A stretch of 64,000 nucleotides of DNA from RGIG3159 sp034927685 (lineage in GTDB: Bacteria; Bacillota; Clostridia; Oscillospirales; Oscillospiraceae): contig JAYFPO010000028.1 in assembly GCA_034927685.1 (NCBI GenBank), positions 11,124 to 75,123 on the forward strand, written 5' to 3'. The notes beneath the pieces were generated by a model. That model was not told the DNA's origin. It worked only from the letters and a program-made list of their open reading frames with translations, and did no database searches. The translations under genes and the position numbers were made by a program. Numbering within the stretch: position 1 is the first letter of the stretch; every line of letters starts with the position of its first letter. Shown one piece after another: positions 42,091 through 50,729 of the stretch.

Positions 42091-42864
42091 TCAGCCGCCT
42101 TTTTTGTCTGAGATCAGAGGCTTGAGCCTTTGGTAGAGTTCGCCGCCCCGCGCGTTGCCGAATTTGCGAACCAGGGCGTTGTTGAGGCCCTGCTTGGTCT
42201 TGTAGTGCTCAATAAAACCCTCCACCAGCTCGGCTTCGGCCTCCATGGGCACCAACTCCGACAGCGCGGGCGGCACCGTCCTGACCGCCGCCGTCCTGAC
42301 CGCCGCCGTACGGGGCTTCTCGCCCACGGCGCTTGCATGGTCCGACGAGGCGGGCTTCGCCGTCTGGGCCGTCGGCGCGGCAGGCTTCGCCGTCTGAGTC
42401 GCGGGCGCAGCGGGCTTCGCCGTCTGGGCCGCGGGCTTTTCCACGGCGACGGCCGGAACGGAGACGGTGGTGATCACCGTCTTCGGCTTTTCCGGGGCGG
42501 TCTTGGCGGCGGAGGAGATCTCCGCAACCAGGCGGACGTCGATCTTCTGGCGGCTCCAGAATCCGGCCACATGCTCGTAGCCGCGGTCGTTGCTGACAAT
42601 GCAGAACTGGGTTTGCCGGCCCTGCGCGATCAGGAAGCCGAGGTAGGAGGAGAGCTGGAAATCCAGCGCGTTGCTGCCGCCGACCTCGACCTTTTTGCAG
42701 TCAATCACCGCCTTGGACTCCATGAGCCGCCGGTGGAGGCCGAAGGTCATGCGGTCCGCCTTCTCGCTGTAGAAGATGACGACCGTGTCCTCGGCGGACA
42801 GGCGGGAGATCCCATTGAGCCCGTCGGTGTTGACATTTTCGTAATCGATGAGATAAATAGCCAA
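42091..42864 (-). CDS. NYN/PIN-like nuclease-fold protein with AKPAAP repeats
   Basis: About 257 residues. I choose TTG at 42864 (MAIYLIDYENVN), which follows GGAAAGGA; no ATG fits. The first 140 residues are a PIN-like/NYN domain: IYLIDYENVNTDGL, VVIFYSEKAD, DCKKVEVGGSNALDFQLSSYLG, CIVSNDRGYEHV, with the acidic residues (D7, E9-N10, D-F-Q, ND-R-G) expected for metal binding. A linker with three near-identical AKPAAPxxQT units (about 165-190) and a C-terminal helical part (EGFIEHYKTKQGLNNALVRKFG) follow. It is probably an RNase or RNA-binding protein. Substrate unknown. Confidence 0.82.
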   Translation of the reverse strand: MAIYLIDYENVNTDGLNGISRLSAEDTVVIFYSEKADRMTFGLHRRLMESKAVIDCKKVEVGGSNALDFQLSSYLGFLIAQGRQTQFCIVSNDRGYEHVAGFWSRQKIDVRLVAEISSAAKTAPEKPKTVITTVSVPAVAVEKPAAQTAKPAAPATQTAKPAAPTAQTAKPASSDHASAVGEKPRTAAVRTAAVRTVPPALSELVPMEAEAELVEGFIEHYKTKQGLNNALVRKFGNARGGELYQRLKPLISDKKGG

Positions 42865-42879
42865 AATAAATTCCTTTCC

Positions 42880-42899
42880 ATCGGGGAAAATTCCCCGAT
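42880..42899. promoter_or_regulatory. 20-bp palindrome at the NYN gene's transcription start
   Basis: ATCGGGGAA-AA-TTCCCCGAT, placed where transcription from the 42906-42934 promoter should begin. It may be an operator or a 5' hairpin protecting the mRNA. Confidence 0.5.
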
Positions 42900-42905
42900 A
42901 TCGAC

Positions 42906-42934
42906 AGTATAACACAGTTCCGCCGCTGCGTCCA
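42906..42934 (-). promoter_or_regulatory. Promoter of the NYN gene (extended -10)
   Basis: On the minus strand TGGACG (42934-42929), 17 bases, TATACT (42911-42906), preceded by TGT, an extended -10 form. Confidence 0.6.
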
Positions 42935-42966
42935 CCCCGCCGCGGCGCTGCGTTTTGGGAAGGAGG

Positions 42967-44430
42967 CTACGGGGCATCCTTGTGTTCGTCGTCCAGAAAA
43001 ACAAAGGTCGAGGAGGCTTTGACATCCTTCTTCTTCGGTTTCTTTGCCTTTGGTTCCCTGGGCGGTTTTTCCGCCTTTCGCTTCGGGCCGCCGGACAGCC
43101 GCACGATGACCACGACGGCCACCGCCGCCGCCGCGGCCGCGGCGGCCAACAGCAAGATCGTGCCCGTGGAGAGCAGCGGCTCCTCCGCCGCGCCGGCGGA
43201 CGTTTCCGCCGCAGCCGCCGCAGCGGACGCGGCGGACGAGGTGGACGGCGTGCCCGTGCTCACGACCTGCCGGAACGCGGCGACAGGGTTTTGCTCCATC
43301 GACACATCCGTGATGCCGCAAAGGGTCAGCGTCACGTCCTGGTTTTCCGGGAGGGCCTCCGACGGCGTCACCGCAAAGGTCACGCCGTCCGCACTCTCCG
43401 CCGTGGAGACCGGGATTACCGCGCCGTCCGAGCAGGTCAGCACATAGTGCTCCGGCTGGTCGCCGCCCTGCACGGCCTCCGTAAATTTCACCGCGATTGT
43501 CCCGGAATTTTGGTCCCACGACGCGGACAGCACCGCGGGCGGCGTCTCGTCCGGCACCCAGTCTTCCGGCGTCACCGCAAGCTCCAGCACCGTCCCCTGG
43601 CCGAAGTCCGCGCGGAGGGTTTCCTCCGTGCCGCTCGCCAGATTGTTCGGCGCGGACAGCTCCAGCAGATAGCCGCCGCTCAGACGGTCCAGCAGCGATT
43701 CCAGCGTTGCGGAGGCGTCCTCCGGCGAGAAGGGATAGAGCTCGCCGCCGGAGATTTGCAGCAGGCTGCGGAACTGCGCCACATCCTCCGCCGAGGCGGT
43801 GTCGATGCACAGCGCGCTGACCGAGATGCCGGAGCGCAGCAGCGTTTGTTCCAGCTCCTCCTGCGTGACGCCCGCGTCGGTGTCGTCAATGCCGTCCGAG
43901 ACCACCACCGCCACGCGGCGCATGTCGCTGGTCTCGTCGAGGAACGAAATCAGCTCGTCCATGGCGGTATAGAACATCGTGTTTTTGTCGGTGTTTTGCA
44001 GGCCGTCCAGCACGGCGTCCGCCTCTTCGGCGGTCTCGCCGCCCTGCAGCAGCAGCCGGACCTCGCTGCCGAAGGAGATCAGCGCCAGCTTGTCCTGACT
44101 CCGCAGCCGCGTGCGGGCGTCCTTCACCGCCTGCAGGGCGGCGTCGAAGTGGCTGTCCGGGATGGAGCCGGAGACGTCCAGCAGATAGACGTAGAACACG
44201 CCCTGCTGGTCGCGGCTCAGGCCGTCCACCGTCAGCGCTTCGCCGCCCAGGGTCGCCGTGACGTCGCCGGTGCGGACCTGCGACAGATCCTCGCCGTCCG
44301 CGTAGAAGTAAAGATCCACGTTCGGCATGGTGATCTGTACCTGCTCCGCCGTGGCCGCAGAAACGGCGGCGGTCAGCAGCGCACAGGTCAGGATCACCCC
44401 GCAGAACAGACATATCAGTTTTTTGAGCAT
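42967..44430 (-). CDS. Von Willebrand factor A membrane protein
   Basis: 487 residues from ATG at 44430, 6 bases after GGGAGGA. Signal peptide about 1-25. VWA domain about 80-250 with MIDAS Asp85-Ser87-Ser89 (LLDVSGSIPDSHFD) and VVVSDGIDD as the last metal loop. A beta-rich region to about 400 (an Ig-like ETPPAVLSASWDQ unit), an Ala/Ser linker, a transmembrane helix (about 430-450) and a very basic cytoplasmic tail ending in DDEHKDAP follow. It reads away from the pilus operon, sharing its intergenic region. VWA proteins in such positions can bind pili or substrates. Confidence 0.88.
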   Translation of the reverse strand: MLKKLICLFCGVILTCALLTAAVSAATAEQVQITMPNVDLYFYADGEDLSQVRTGDVTATLGGEALTVDGLSRDQQGVFYVYLLDVSGSIPDSHFDAALQAVKDARTRLRSQDKLALISFGSEVRLLLQGGETAEEADAVLDGLQNTDKNTMFYTAMDELISFLDETSDMRRVAVVVSDGIDDTDAGVTQEELEQTLLRSGISVSALCIDTASAEDVAQFRSLLQISGGELYPFSPEDASATLESLLDRLSGGYLLELSAPNNLASGTEETLRADFGQGTVLELAVTPEDWVPDETPPAVLSASWDQNSGTIAVKFTEAVQGGDQPEHYVLTCSDGAVIPVSTAESADGVTFAVTPSEALPENQDVTLTLCGITDVSMEQNPVAAFRQVVSTGTPSTSSAASAAAAAAETSAGAAEEPLLSTGTILLLAAAAAAAAVAVVVIVRLSGGPKRKAEKPPREPKAKKPKKKDVKASSTFVFLDDEHKDAP

Positions 44431-44475
44431 GAAGATCCTCCCTGGGAACTGTCCGGGTAAATTTGACATCTTTAT

Positions 44476-44504
44476 ATTATACCATGCCGCCGGCTTTCTA
44501 ACAA
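44476..44504 (-). promoter_or_regulatory. Sigma-A promoter of the VWA gene
   Basis: On the minus strand TTGTTA (44504-44499), 17 bases, TATAAT (44481-44476). Confidence 0.82.
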
Positions 44505-44613
44505 TCCCGAAAGGCCGCTTCCGTCCAGTGTTTTTTCGCATGTCGCCGCGCAGCGAAAAAAGAACGGGAAAGTCGAAGCCAAACATATTTTTTCCATTTG
44601 GACGATGGCACGG

Positions 44614-44643
44614 TTGACATTATTTTACAGAAGATGCTATAAT
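44614..44643 (+). promoter_or_regulatory. Sigma-A promoter of the type IV pilus operon
   Basis: TTGACA (44614-44619), 18 bases, TATAAT (44638-44643): perfect hexamers. It drives the divergent operon starting with the ATPase at 44725. An AATTAATTGATT tract follows the -10. Confidence 0.88.
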
Positions 44644-44724
44644 TAATTGATTCTCATCAGGGGTTTTTGCGCGCTGTTGCGTCCGAGCGGCGGCGTGTTT
44701 CCCTATCTGCCGAAGGAGCTTGCC

Positions 44725-46425
44725 GTGAAACTGCAAAGTAAAAAGTACCGCCTGGGCGATATTCTCGTTCAGCAGGGCATTATTACGCACGAACAGCTGG
44801 AGCAGGCGCTCCAGGAGCAGCAGAAGAATCATACGCGGCTTGGCGATTTGCTTGTGGAGGGCGGCTACACCACGGACGAGGATATCGCCATGGCCCTGCA
44901 CCTCCAGCTCGGACTTGACACGATCGATCTGCGCGGCATCAAAATTCCGCAGGAGATCATCACGCTGGTTCCCGGCTCCGTGCTGCGCAAGCACAACGTC
45001 CTGCCCATCGGCTACGACGAGCAGCGCAGCAACGTCCTGCTGCTGGCCATGGCAGACCCGCTGGATATCGTGGCGCAGGACGACGTCTCCATCATCACAA
45101 ACTGCCTGGTGGAGCCGCTGGTCTCCACCCAGAAGGCCATCAACGCAGTGCTCGATAAATACTTTGGCGCCGACGAGGCCATGTCCGCCGCGGAGCAGTA
45201 CGCCCGGGAGCGGGAGCAGCAGCTCCAGCAGCTCGATGCCGCCGCCGCCGAGGACAGCGACCTCGCAACCGCCCCCATCGTGCAGCTTGTCCGCTCGATC
45301 ATCGAGCAGGCCGTGCGGCAGCGGGCCTCCGACGTCCATCTGGACGCGCTGGAAAAGCAGGTCCGCGTCCGCTACCGCATCGACGGCGTGCTGGCGGAGA
45401 AGATGCTCTATGACATCTCCCTGCTGCCCGCCATCGTCACCAGAATCAAAATCCTCGCCGGCATGGACATCGCCGAGAAGCGCAAGCCGCAGGACGGCCG
45501 CATGACCATGATCGTGGACCGGTCCGAGTACGACATCCGTGTCTCCGTCCTGCCCTCGTCCTATGGCGAGAAAATCGTCATGCGTCTGGCGCAGGCCACG
45601 GCGCTGACCAGAAGCAAGGCCGATCTGGGCCTGCGGGGCTGGGAGATGAAACGCTTCGACCATATCCTGCAAAACCCGAACGGTATCATTCTCGTCACCG
45701 GCCCCACCGGCTCCGGCAAGTCCACCACGCTGTATACCGCCCTCTCTGAGCTGAACACCGAGGCCGTCAACATCATCACCGTCGAAGACCCGGTCGAGGC
45801 CAACATCCCCGGCATCAACCAGGTCCAGGTCAACACCCGCGCGGAGCTGACCTTCGCGAGCGCCCTGCGCTCCATTCTGCGGCAGGACCCCGACATCATC
45901 ATGATCGGCGAGGTCCGCGACTTCGAGACCGCGCAGATCGCGGTGCAGGCGTCCATCACCGGGCACCTTGTGGTCTCCACCCTGCACACCAACTCCTCCG
46001 CGGCCACGGTCACGCGTCTGCTCGATATGGGCGTGGAGAGCTTTCTTTTGGCCGATTCCCTGGTGGGCGTCATCGCCCAGCGGCTGGTGCGGCGGCTCTG
46101 CACCGCCTGCCGCCGCGGCCGCGCCGCCACCGTCGACGAACTGACCCTGCTTAGCGCGGACGCGGGGGAGGACGTGACGGTGTACGACGCCGTCGGCTGC
46201 CCCATGTGCGGCGAGACCGGGTACTACGGCCGGATCGGCGTCTACGAGATCATGGAGATTTCGCAGAAGATGCGGCACGTCATCTCCACCCGCGGCTCCA
46301 CGGAGCAGATCAAAGCAACCGCCCTCTCCGAGGGCATGCGTACGCTGCGCGACTCCGCCGCCGCCTACGTCCGCGAGGGCATCACGACCATTCCGGAGAT
46401 GCTCAAGGTTTCGTTTGAGGAATAG
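44725..46425 (+). CDS. pilB: Type IV pilus assembly ATPase PilB
   Basis: 566 residues, starting at GTG 44725, which has AAGGAG 7 bases upstream; earlier in-frame TTG codons have no site. N-terminal MshEN-type domain (KYRLGDILVQQGIITHEQLEQAL; LDTIDLRGIKIPQEI). Walker A GPTGSGKSTT, Asp box, IITVEDPVE, Walker B IIMIGEVRDFET, then a zinc-type CxxC pair (CTACRRGR, GCPMCGETGYYGRIGVYEIME). It is the motor for pilus extension at the inner membrane. It starts an operon that runs to about 63295. Confidence 0.95.
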   Translation: MKLQSKKYRLGDILVQQGIITHEQLEQALQEQQKNHTRLGDLLVEGGYTTDEDIAMALHLQLGLDTIDLRGIKIPQEIITLVPGSVLRKHNVLPIGYDEQRSNVLLLAMADPLDIVAQDDVSIITNCLVEPLVSTQKAINAVLDKYFGADEAMSAAEQYAREREQQLQQLDAAAAEDSDLATAPIVQLVRSIIEQAVRQRASDVHLDALEKQVRVRYRIDGVLAEKMLYDISLLPAIVTRIKILAGMDIAEKRKPQDGRMTMIVDRSEYDIRVSVLPSSYGEKIVMRLAQATALTRSKADLGLRGWEMKRFDHILQNPNGIILVTGPTGSGKSTTLYTALSELNTEAVNIITVEDPVEANIPGINQVQVNTRAELTFASALRSILRQDPDIIMIGEVRDFETAQIAVQASITGHLVVSTLHTNSSAATVTRLLDMGVESFLLADSLVGVIAQRLVRRLCTACRRGRAATVDELTLLSADAGEDVTVYDAVGCPMCGETGYYGRIGVYEIMEISQKMRHVISTRGSTEQIKATALSEGMRTLRDSAAAYVREGITTIPEMLKVSFEE

Positions 46426-46451
46426 GAAAACCGGGAGACAGAGGGGGTAAC

Positions 46452-47513
46452 ATGGAAACCTTTGAAGAGCTGATGCAGAAGGCGATCGCAATGTTCGCCT
46501 CCGACCTGCATCTGTCCAGCGGGCGCGCACCGAGCTGCCGCGTCTACGGCACCATTACCGCCATGGGCGACAAGAAGCTGGTGCCCGCCGACATCGACCA
46601 GATCGCCGCCAGCATCATGAACAAGCACCAGATGGAGACGTTCAACGAGGACGGCGAGGTCGACTTCGCCTATTCGATTTTCAGCCTGGGCCGGTTCCGC
46701 GTCAACGTGTTCCGGCAGCGCAACAGCACCGCGCTGGTGGCCCGGATTCTCAACCTGGAGATCCCGTCCCCGGACAAGCTGGGCATCCCCGACAGCGTCG
46801 TCCAGATGGTGCATAAAAAACGCGGCCTCGTGCTGGTCACCGGCGCCACCGGCTCCGGCAAGTCCACCACGCTGGCGTCCCTCATCGACATCATCAACAG
46901 CACCTACAGCGACCACATCATCACGCTGGAGGACCCCATCGAATACCTCCACAAGCATAAAAAATCCATCGTCAACCAGCGCGAGATGGGCAGCGATTCC
47001 AAAACCTACTCCAGCGCCCTGCGGGCCGCCCTGCGGCAGGACCCGGACGTGATTCTCGTGGGCGAGATGCGCGACCTCGAGACCATCGCCATCGCCATCA
47101 CCGCCGCCGAGACCGGGCACCTGGTCTTTTCCACGCTGCACACCATCGGCGCGGCCAACACGATCGACCGGATCATCGACGTGTTTCCGCCCTACCAGCA
47201 GCAGCAGATCCGCACCCAGCTCGCCGACGTGCTCGAGTGCGTCGTCTCGCAGCAGCTTCTGCCCAAGCAAAGCGGCAAGGGGCGCGTGGCCGCCATCGAG
47301 GTCATGATTACGAACAGCGCCATCAAAAACCATATCCGTGAGGCGAAAACGTTCCAGATCCCGTCTGTTTTGCAGACCAACCGCAAAATCGGGATGCAGA
47401 CCATGGACGACGCGATCTACGACCTGTTTCTCCGGGGCGAGATCGACGCCGATACGGCGCTGCTCTTCGCGCAGGACAGCGGCGCCCTCGGAAAAAAGAT
47501 CCATGCATTTTAA
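46452..47513 (+). CDS. pilT: Pilus retraction ATPase PilT
   Basis: 353 residues, ATG 46452 with GAGGGGG. The PilT signature AIRNLIRE-like helix, Walker A TGATGSGKSTT, ITLEDPIEYLH, Walker B VILVGEMRDLET, and AAETGHLVFSTLHTIGA are present, and the C-terminus matches PilT rather than PilB (no zinc motif). Its presence means the pili should retract, so twitching or uptake is possible. Confidence 0.95.
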   Translation: METFEELMQKAIAMFASDLHLSSGRAPSCRVYGTITAMGDKKLVPADIDQIAASIMNKHQMETFNEDGEVDFAYSIFSLGRFRVNVFRQRNSTALVARILNLEIPSPDKLGIPDSVVQMVHKKRGLVLVTGATGSGKSTTLASLIDIINSTYSDHIITLEDPIEYLHKHKKSIVNQREMGSDSKTYSSALRAALRQDPDVILVGEMRDLETIAIAITAAETGHLVFSTLHTIGAANTIDRIIDVFPPYQQQQIRTQLADVLECVVSQQLLPKQSGKGRVAAIEVMITNSAIKNHIREAKTFQIPSVLQTNRKIGMQTMDDAIYDLFLRGEIDADTALLFAQDSGALGKKIHAF

Positions 47514-47597
47514 GCCTTGTCCGGCGGAATAAACTCCCGCCGTGCGTGATATCACCAAGTTTCGAACGAGGTCCAGTCCGGACAGAGGAGGGAAGCC

Positions 47598-48815
47598 ATG
47601 GCAAGCTACAGCTATCTGGCGGTGAACCCGAAGGGCAAAGAGCTCAAGGGCACCGTCGAGGCGGATTCGCCGGAAAGAGCGGCGGAGCTGCTCAAAAAGG
47701 ACGGGCTGACCGTCGCGTCTGTCGTCATGACCGGCGCGCTGGGCAGGGATATCAGCCTGAGCTTCCTCGACAAGAAGCCAAAGCCCCGGGATATGGCGGT
47801 GTTCTGCCGCCAGTTCGTCAGCATCGTCAACGCGGGCGTCGCCGTCATCAAGGCCCTGGAAATGCTGGGCGAGCAGACCGAGAACAAACGGCTCCGCGCC
47901 GCGATTCTGGACTGCAAGGCCGGCATCGAGAAGGGCGAAAGCCTGGCCTCCTCGATGCGCCTGCACCGCGATATCTTTCCCGATATCTTCATCACCATGG
48001 CCGAGGCCGGCGAGGCCTCCGGCAGCCTGGAAGTGTCCTTCACCAGGATGGCCGAGCAGTTCGAGAAGGACTCGGCCCTGCGCGCCGTGGTCAAAAAAGC
48101 CAGCACCTACCCCGTTGTGGTCATCGTTGTCGCCATCGGCGTCGTCATCGCGATGCTGACCTTCGTCATCCCGAATTTTGAGTCCATGTTTGAGGACCTC
48201 GGCACCCAGCTGCCGGGCATTACGCTGGCGGTCATGGCCCTGTCCCACTTCCTCGTCACAAGATGGTATCTCGTGGCCGGGATTGTGGCCGGGCTTGTGG
48301 CGGGAATCAAGAGCTTCAAAGCCAGCGACAGCGGCAAACGGTTTTTCAGCGGCCTGCATATCAAGCTGCCGGTCATCAACCGGCTGATCATCAAGACCGC
48401 CTCCGCCCGCATGGCACGGACGCTCTCCACGCTGCTGGCCGCCGGCATTCCGATGATCGAGGCGTTGGACATCACCAGCCGCACCATGACGAACGTCTAT
48501 TTCAAAGAGGCGATCGAGCAGGCCAAGGACGACGTGGCCATGGGCAATCCGCTCAGCGAGACGCTGCAGCGCAGCGGCGTGTTTCCGCCGCTTGTCTACC
48601 ACATGGCGGGCATCGGCGAGGACACCGGCGACGTGGAAGGCATGATGACCAAGATGGCCGACTACTACGAGGAGGAGGTCCAGCAGGCCACGCAGCAGGT
48701 GATGGCGCTGCTGGAGCCGCTGATTATCGTACTGCTGGCCCTGATCGTCGGCACCATCATCATCGCGGTCATTTCGCCCATGATGACCATGTATTCCGCG
48801 CTGGACAGCATCTAA
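47598..48815 (+). CDS. pilC: Type IV pilus inner-membrane platform protein PilC
   Basis: 405 residues, ATG 47598 after AGAGGAGGGAAGCC. GspF/PilC family: two repeated cytoplasmic domains (MAVFCRQFVSIVNAGVAVIKALEML; MARTLSTLLAAGIPMIEALDITS), helices after each and a last one (LLEPLIIVLLALIVGTIIIAVISPMM). It forms the platform on which PilB and PilT act. Confidence 0.95.
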   Translation: MASYSYLAVNPKGKELKGTVEADSPERAAELLKKDGLTVASVVMTGALGRDISLSFLDKKPKPRDMAVFCRQFVSIVNAGVAVIKALEMLGEQTENKRLRAAILDCKAGIEKGESLASSMRLHRDIFPDIFITMAEAGEASGSLEVSFTRMAEQFEKDSALRAVVKKASTYPVVVIVVAIGVVIAMLTFVIPNFESMFEDLGTQLPGITLAVMALSHFLVTRWYLVAGIVAGLVAGIKSFKASDSGKRFFSGLHIKLPVINRLIIKTASARMARTLSTLLAAGIPMIEALDITSRTMTNVYFKEAIEQAKDDVAMGNPLSETLQRSGVFPPLVYHMAGIGEDTGDVEGMMTKMADYYEEEVQQATQQVMALLEPLIIVLLALIVGTIIIAVISPMMTMYSALDSI

Positions 48816-48954
48816 GTACCTGACGGAGCAGGTTCGGAAGCCTTCCCCGCAAGGGGAAGCCTAAGCTGTATAAACCTTCCGGCGCTTAGGGGAGCGCAGG
48901 GGATTTATAAATATAACCCAAAGCATAAATTTTATAAAAAGAGAGGTTTCATCT

Positions 48955-49377
48955 ATGTTCAACATGAAGTTAAAGAAGAACAACAAAGGCTTCTCCCTGG
49001 TCGAGCTGATCATTGTCATCGCCATCATGGCCGCCCTGGTTGCCATCCTGGCCCCGCAGTACATCAAGTACGTCGAGAAGTCCCGTAATGCTACAGTCGA
49101 AACAGCTGCCAACGAAGTGAAGACGGTTGCAGAAGCAGAAGTGGCGCTGGATCATTTTAAGTCTGCGTGCACCATCACCGTTGTGGCCGGTGCAGAGCCT
49201 GCTATTAGCTCCGATACTGCATATGCGGGCGATACCGGCGTAACCTTTGCCAATGTGTGCGGCGGTGCTACGAAGGATGTTGCTGCAACAGTTCATTATA
49301 CCATTGCGATCACTGGAACGGCAGGCGCCCTAGTTGTGGGTAATCCTGTTCAGGTTGCTGGCAAGACTGCTGGCTAA
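48955..49377 (+). CDS. pilA: Major type IV pilin (prepilin)
   Basis: 140 residues, ATG 48955 with GAGAGG. A basic leader KLKKNNKG is followed by FSLVELIIVIAIMAALVAILAPQY, the prepilin cleavage and helix region with Glu5. The globular part is small, rich in Ala and Val, with two Cys (SACTITVV, NVCGGATK) that may form a disulfide. An AT-rich leader (48899-48940) and less GC-heavy codons than the neighbours fit high expression. It is most likely the main subunit of the pilus. Confidence 0.93.
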   Translation: MFNMKLKKNNKGFSLVELIIVIAIMAALVAILAPQYIKYVEKSRNATVETAANEVKTVAEAEVALDHFKSACTITVVAGAEPAISSDTAYAGDTGVTFANVCGGATKDVAATVHYTIAITGTAGALVVGNPVQVAGKTAG

Positions 49378-49417
49378 GCTCTTCCCAACATCCCATCGCT
49401 GAAAGGACATAACACCA

Positions 49418-50176
49418 ATGGACGCGGTCACGATTGCTCTCTACATCGTCGTTTTTCTCTTCGGCATCACGGTGGGCAGCTTTTTGAATGTCTGCATCTG
49501 TCGCCTCCCCGGGGGGGAGAGCATCGTGACCGTGCCGTCCCACTGCATGAACTGCGGTAGGCGGCTCCGCTGGTATGAGCTTATCCCGCTCTTCAGCTTT
49601 CTCTTCCTGCGGGGCCGCTGCGCCTCGTGTAAAAGCCGCATTTCCGCCCAATACCCCCTGATTGAGGCGGCAAACGGCGTCCTTTGGCTTCTGGTCCTTC
49701 GGCGCCTCGGCCCTACGGCCGAGGCCGCCCTGGGGGCAATGCTGCTCTCGGCGCTCCTGGTCCTGTCGGTCATCGACCTGCGGACGCGGGAGATCCCCGC
49801 CGGGCTCAACTGGTTCATTTTGGCGCTGGGGATCCTGCGCCTGTTGCTGGATTTGCAGAACTGGCAGCTCCATGTCATCGGCTTTTTCGCCGTGGCGCTG
49901 CCGCTCTATCTGCTGTTTCTCCTCTCCGGCGGCACCGCCATCGGCGGCGGCGACGTGAAACTCATGGCGGTCTGCGGCCTGTTTTTGGGCTGGAAGACCG
50001 TCTTACTCGGTTTTTTCCTCGGCTGCGCCCTGGGCGCGGTCATTCACCTGACCCTCATGGCCTTCAAAAAAGCCGGGCACGTTCTGGCCCTCGGGCCGTA
50101 CCTGTCCGCGGGCGTCGCGATCTCCCTGCTCTGGGGGGATGCTGCCATTTCCTGGTATCTGACGCTGTTCGTCTGA
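49418..50176 (+). CDS. pilD: Prepilin peptidase (A24 family)
   Basis: 252 residues, ATG 49418 after GAAAGGA. Multi-helix membrane enzyme that cleaves and N-methylates prepilins. The cytoplasmic N-terminal domain has both CxxC pairs (CMNCGRR, CASCKSR), and the aspartates of the aspartic-protease site appear in SVIDLRTREIP and GGGDVKLMAVCGL. It should process the pilin before it and the minor pilins after it. Confidence 0.95.
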   Translation: MDAVTIALYIVVFLFGITVGSFLNVCICRLPGGESIVTVPSHCMNCGRRLRWYELIPLFSFLFLRGRCASCKSRISAQYPLIEAANGVLWLLVLRRLGPTAEAALGAMLLSALLVLSVIDLRTREIPAGLNWFILALGILRLLLDLQNWQLHVIGFFAVALPLYLLFLLSGGTAIGGGDVKLMAVCGLFLGWKTVLLGFFLGCALGAVIHLTLMAFKKAGHVLALGPYLSAGVAISLLWGDAAISWYLTLFV

Positions 50177-50729
50177 CGGGAAAGCGGGCGCATTCGCCGC
50201 GGCTGCGCCATCGCCTCCTCATCCGTCACGGCTGCGCCGTCGCCCCTCATCCGCTTCGCTGCGCTCAGCACCTTCCCCCAAGGGGGAAGGCTTATGGGAG
50301 CGCATCAAAAGGCTTCCCCTTGAGGGTAGCGCGAAGCGCGCTTTAAGATCCAACCGGCTTGCCGGTGGCAAGCCGGACTCCGAACGTCAGCTGTCAGCGA
50401 AGCTGACTGATGAGGTGGGAAACGGGCACGGAGCGAATTTCGTGGCTGGTCTGCCATCGCCCTCATCCGTCACGGGTCCGGCGTCGCCCTCATCCGGTAC
50501 GGCTCCACTGTCGCCCTCATCCGCTTCGCTGCGCTCAGCACCTTCCCCCTTGGGGGAAGGCTTACGAGAGAGAGCGCTTCGCGCTACCCCAAGGGGGAAG
50601 GCTTACGGGAGCTCGCACGAGGGCCTCCATCCATCAATTTGCGCATTCCATCCGAAAACGGATGTCTACCAGAAAGGAAATCGCCGGGCGCTCCCTGCAT
50701 GGCCCGGCGGAAAAGGGGGAGATTTCTGT
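50177..50729. repeat. Palindromic repeat cluster between prepilin peptidase and pilM
   Basis: About 550 bases without a gene. It contains two direct copies of a roughly 55-base unit (about 50240-50294 and 50512-50565) with a CCTTCCCCC/GGGGGAAGG stem. A third block, 50307-50393, matches the reverse complement of 63532-63618 over 87 bases with one difference. Next to it a short hairpin (GTCAGC-GAA-GCTGAC, 50393-50407) has changed arms compared with its partner. It looks like a dispersed REP-like family. I see no transposase or coding potential, so non-autonomous mobility is a guess. Confidence 0.85.

Noticed and set aside
50177..50729. CRISPR array
   Set aside because: Repeats are few, of different lengths and partly inverted, with no regular spacers and no cas genes nearby.
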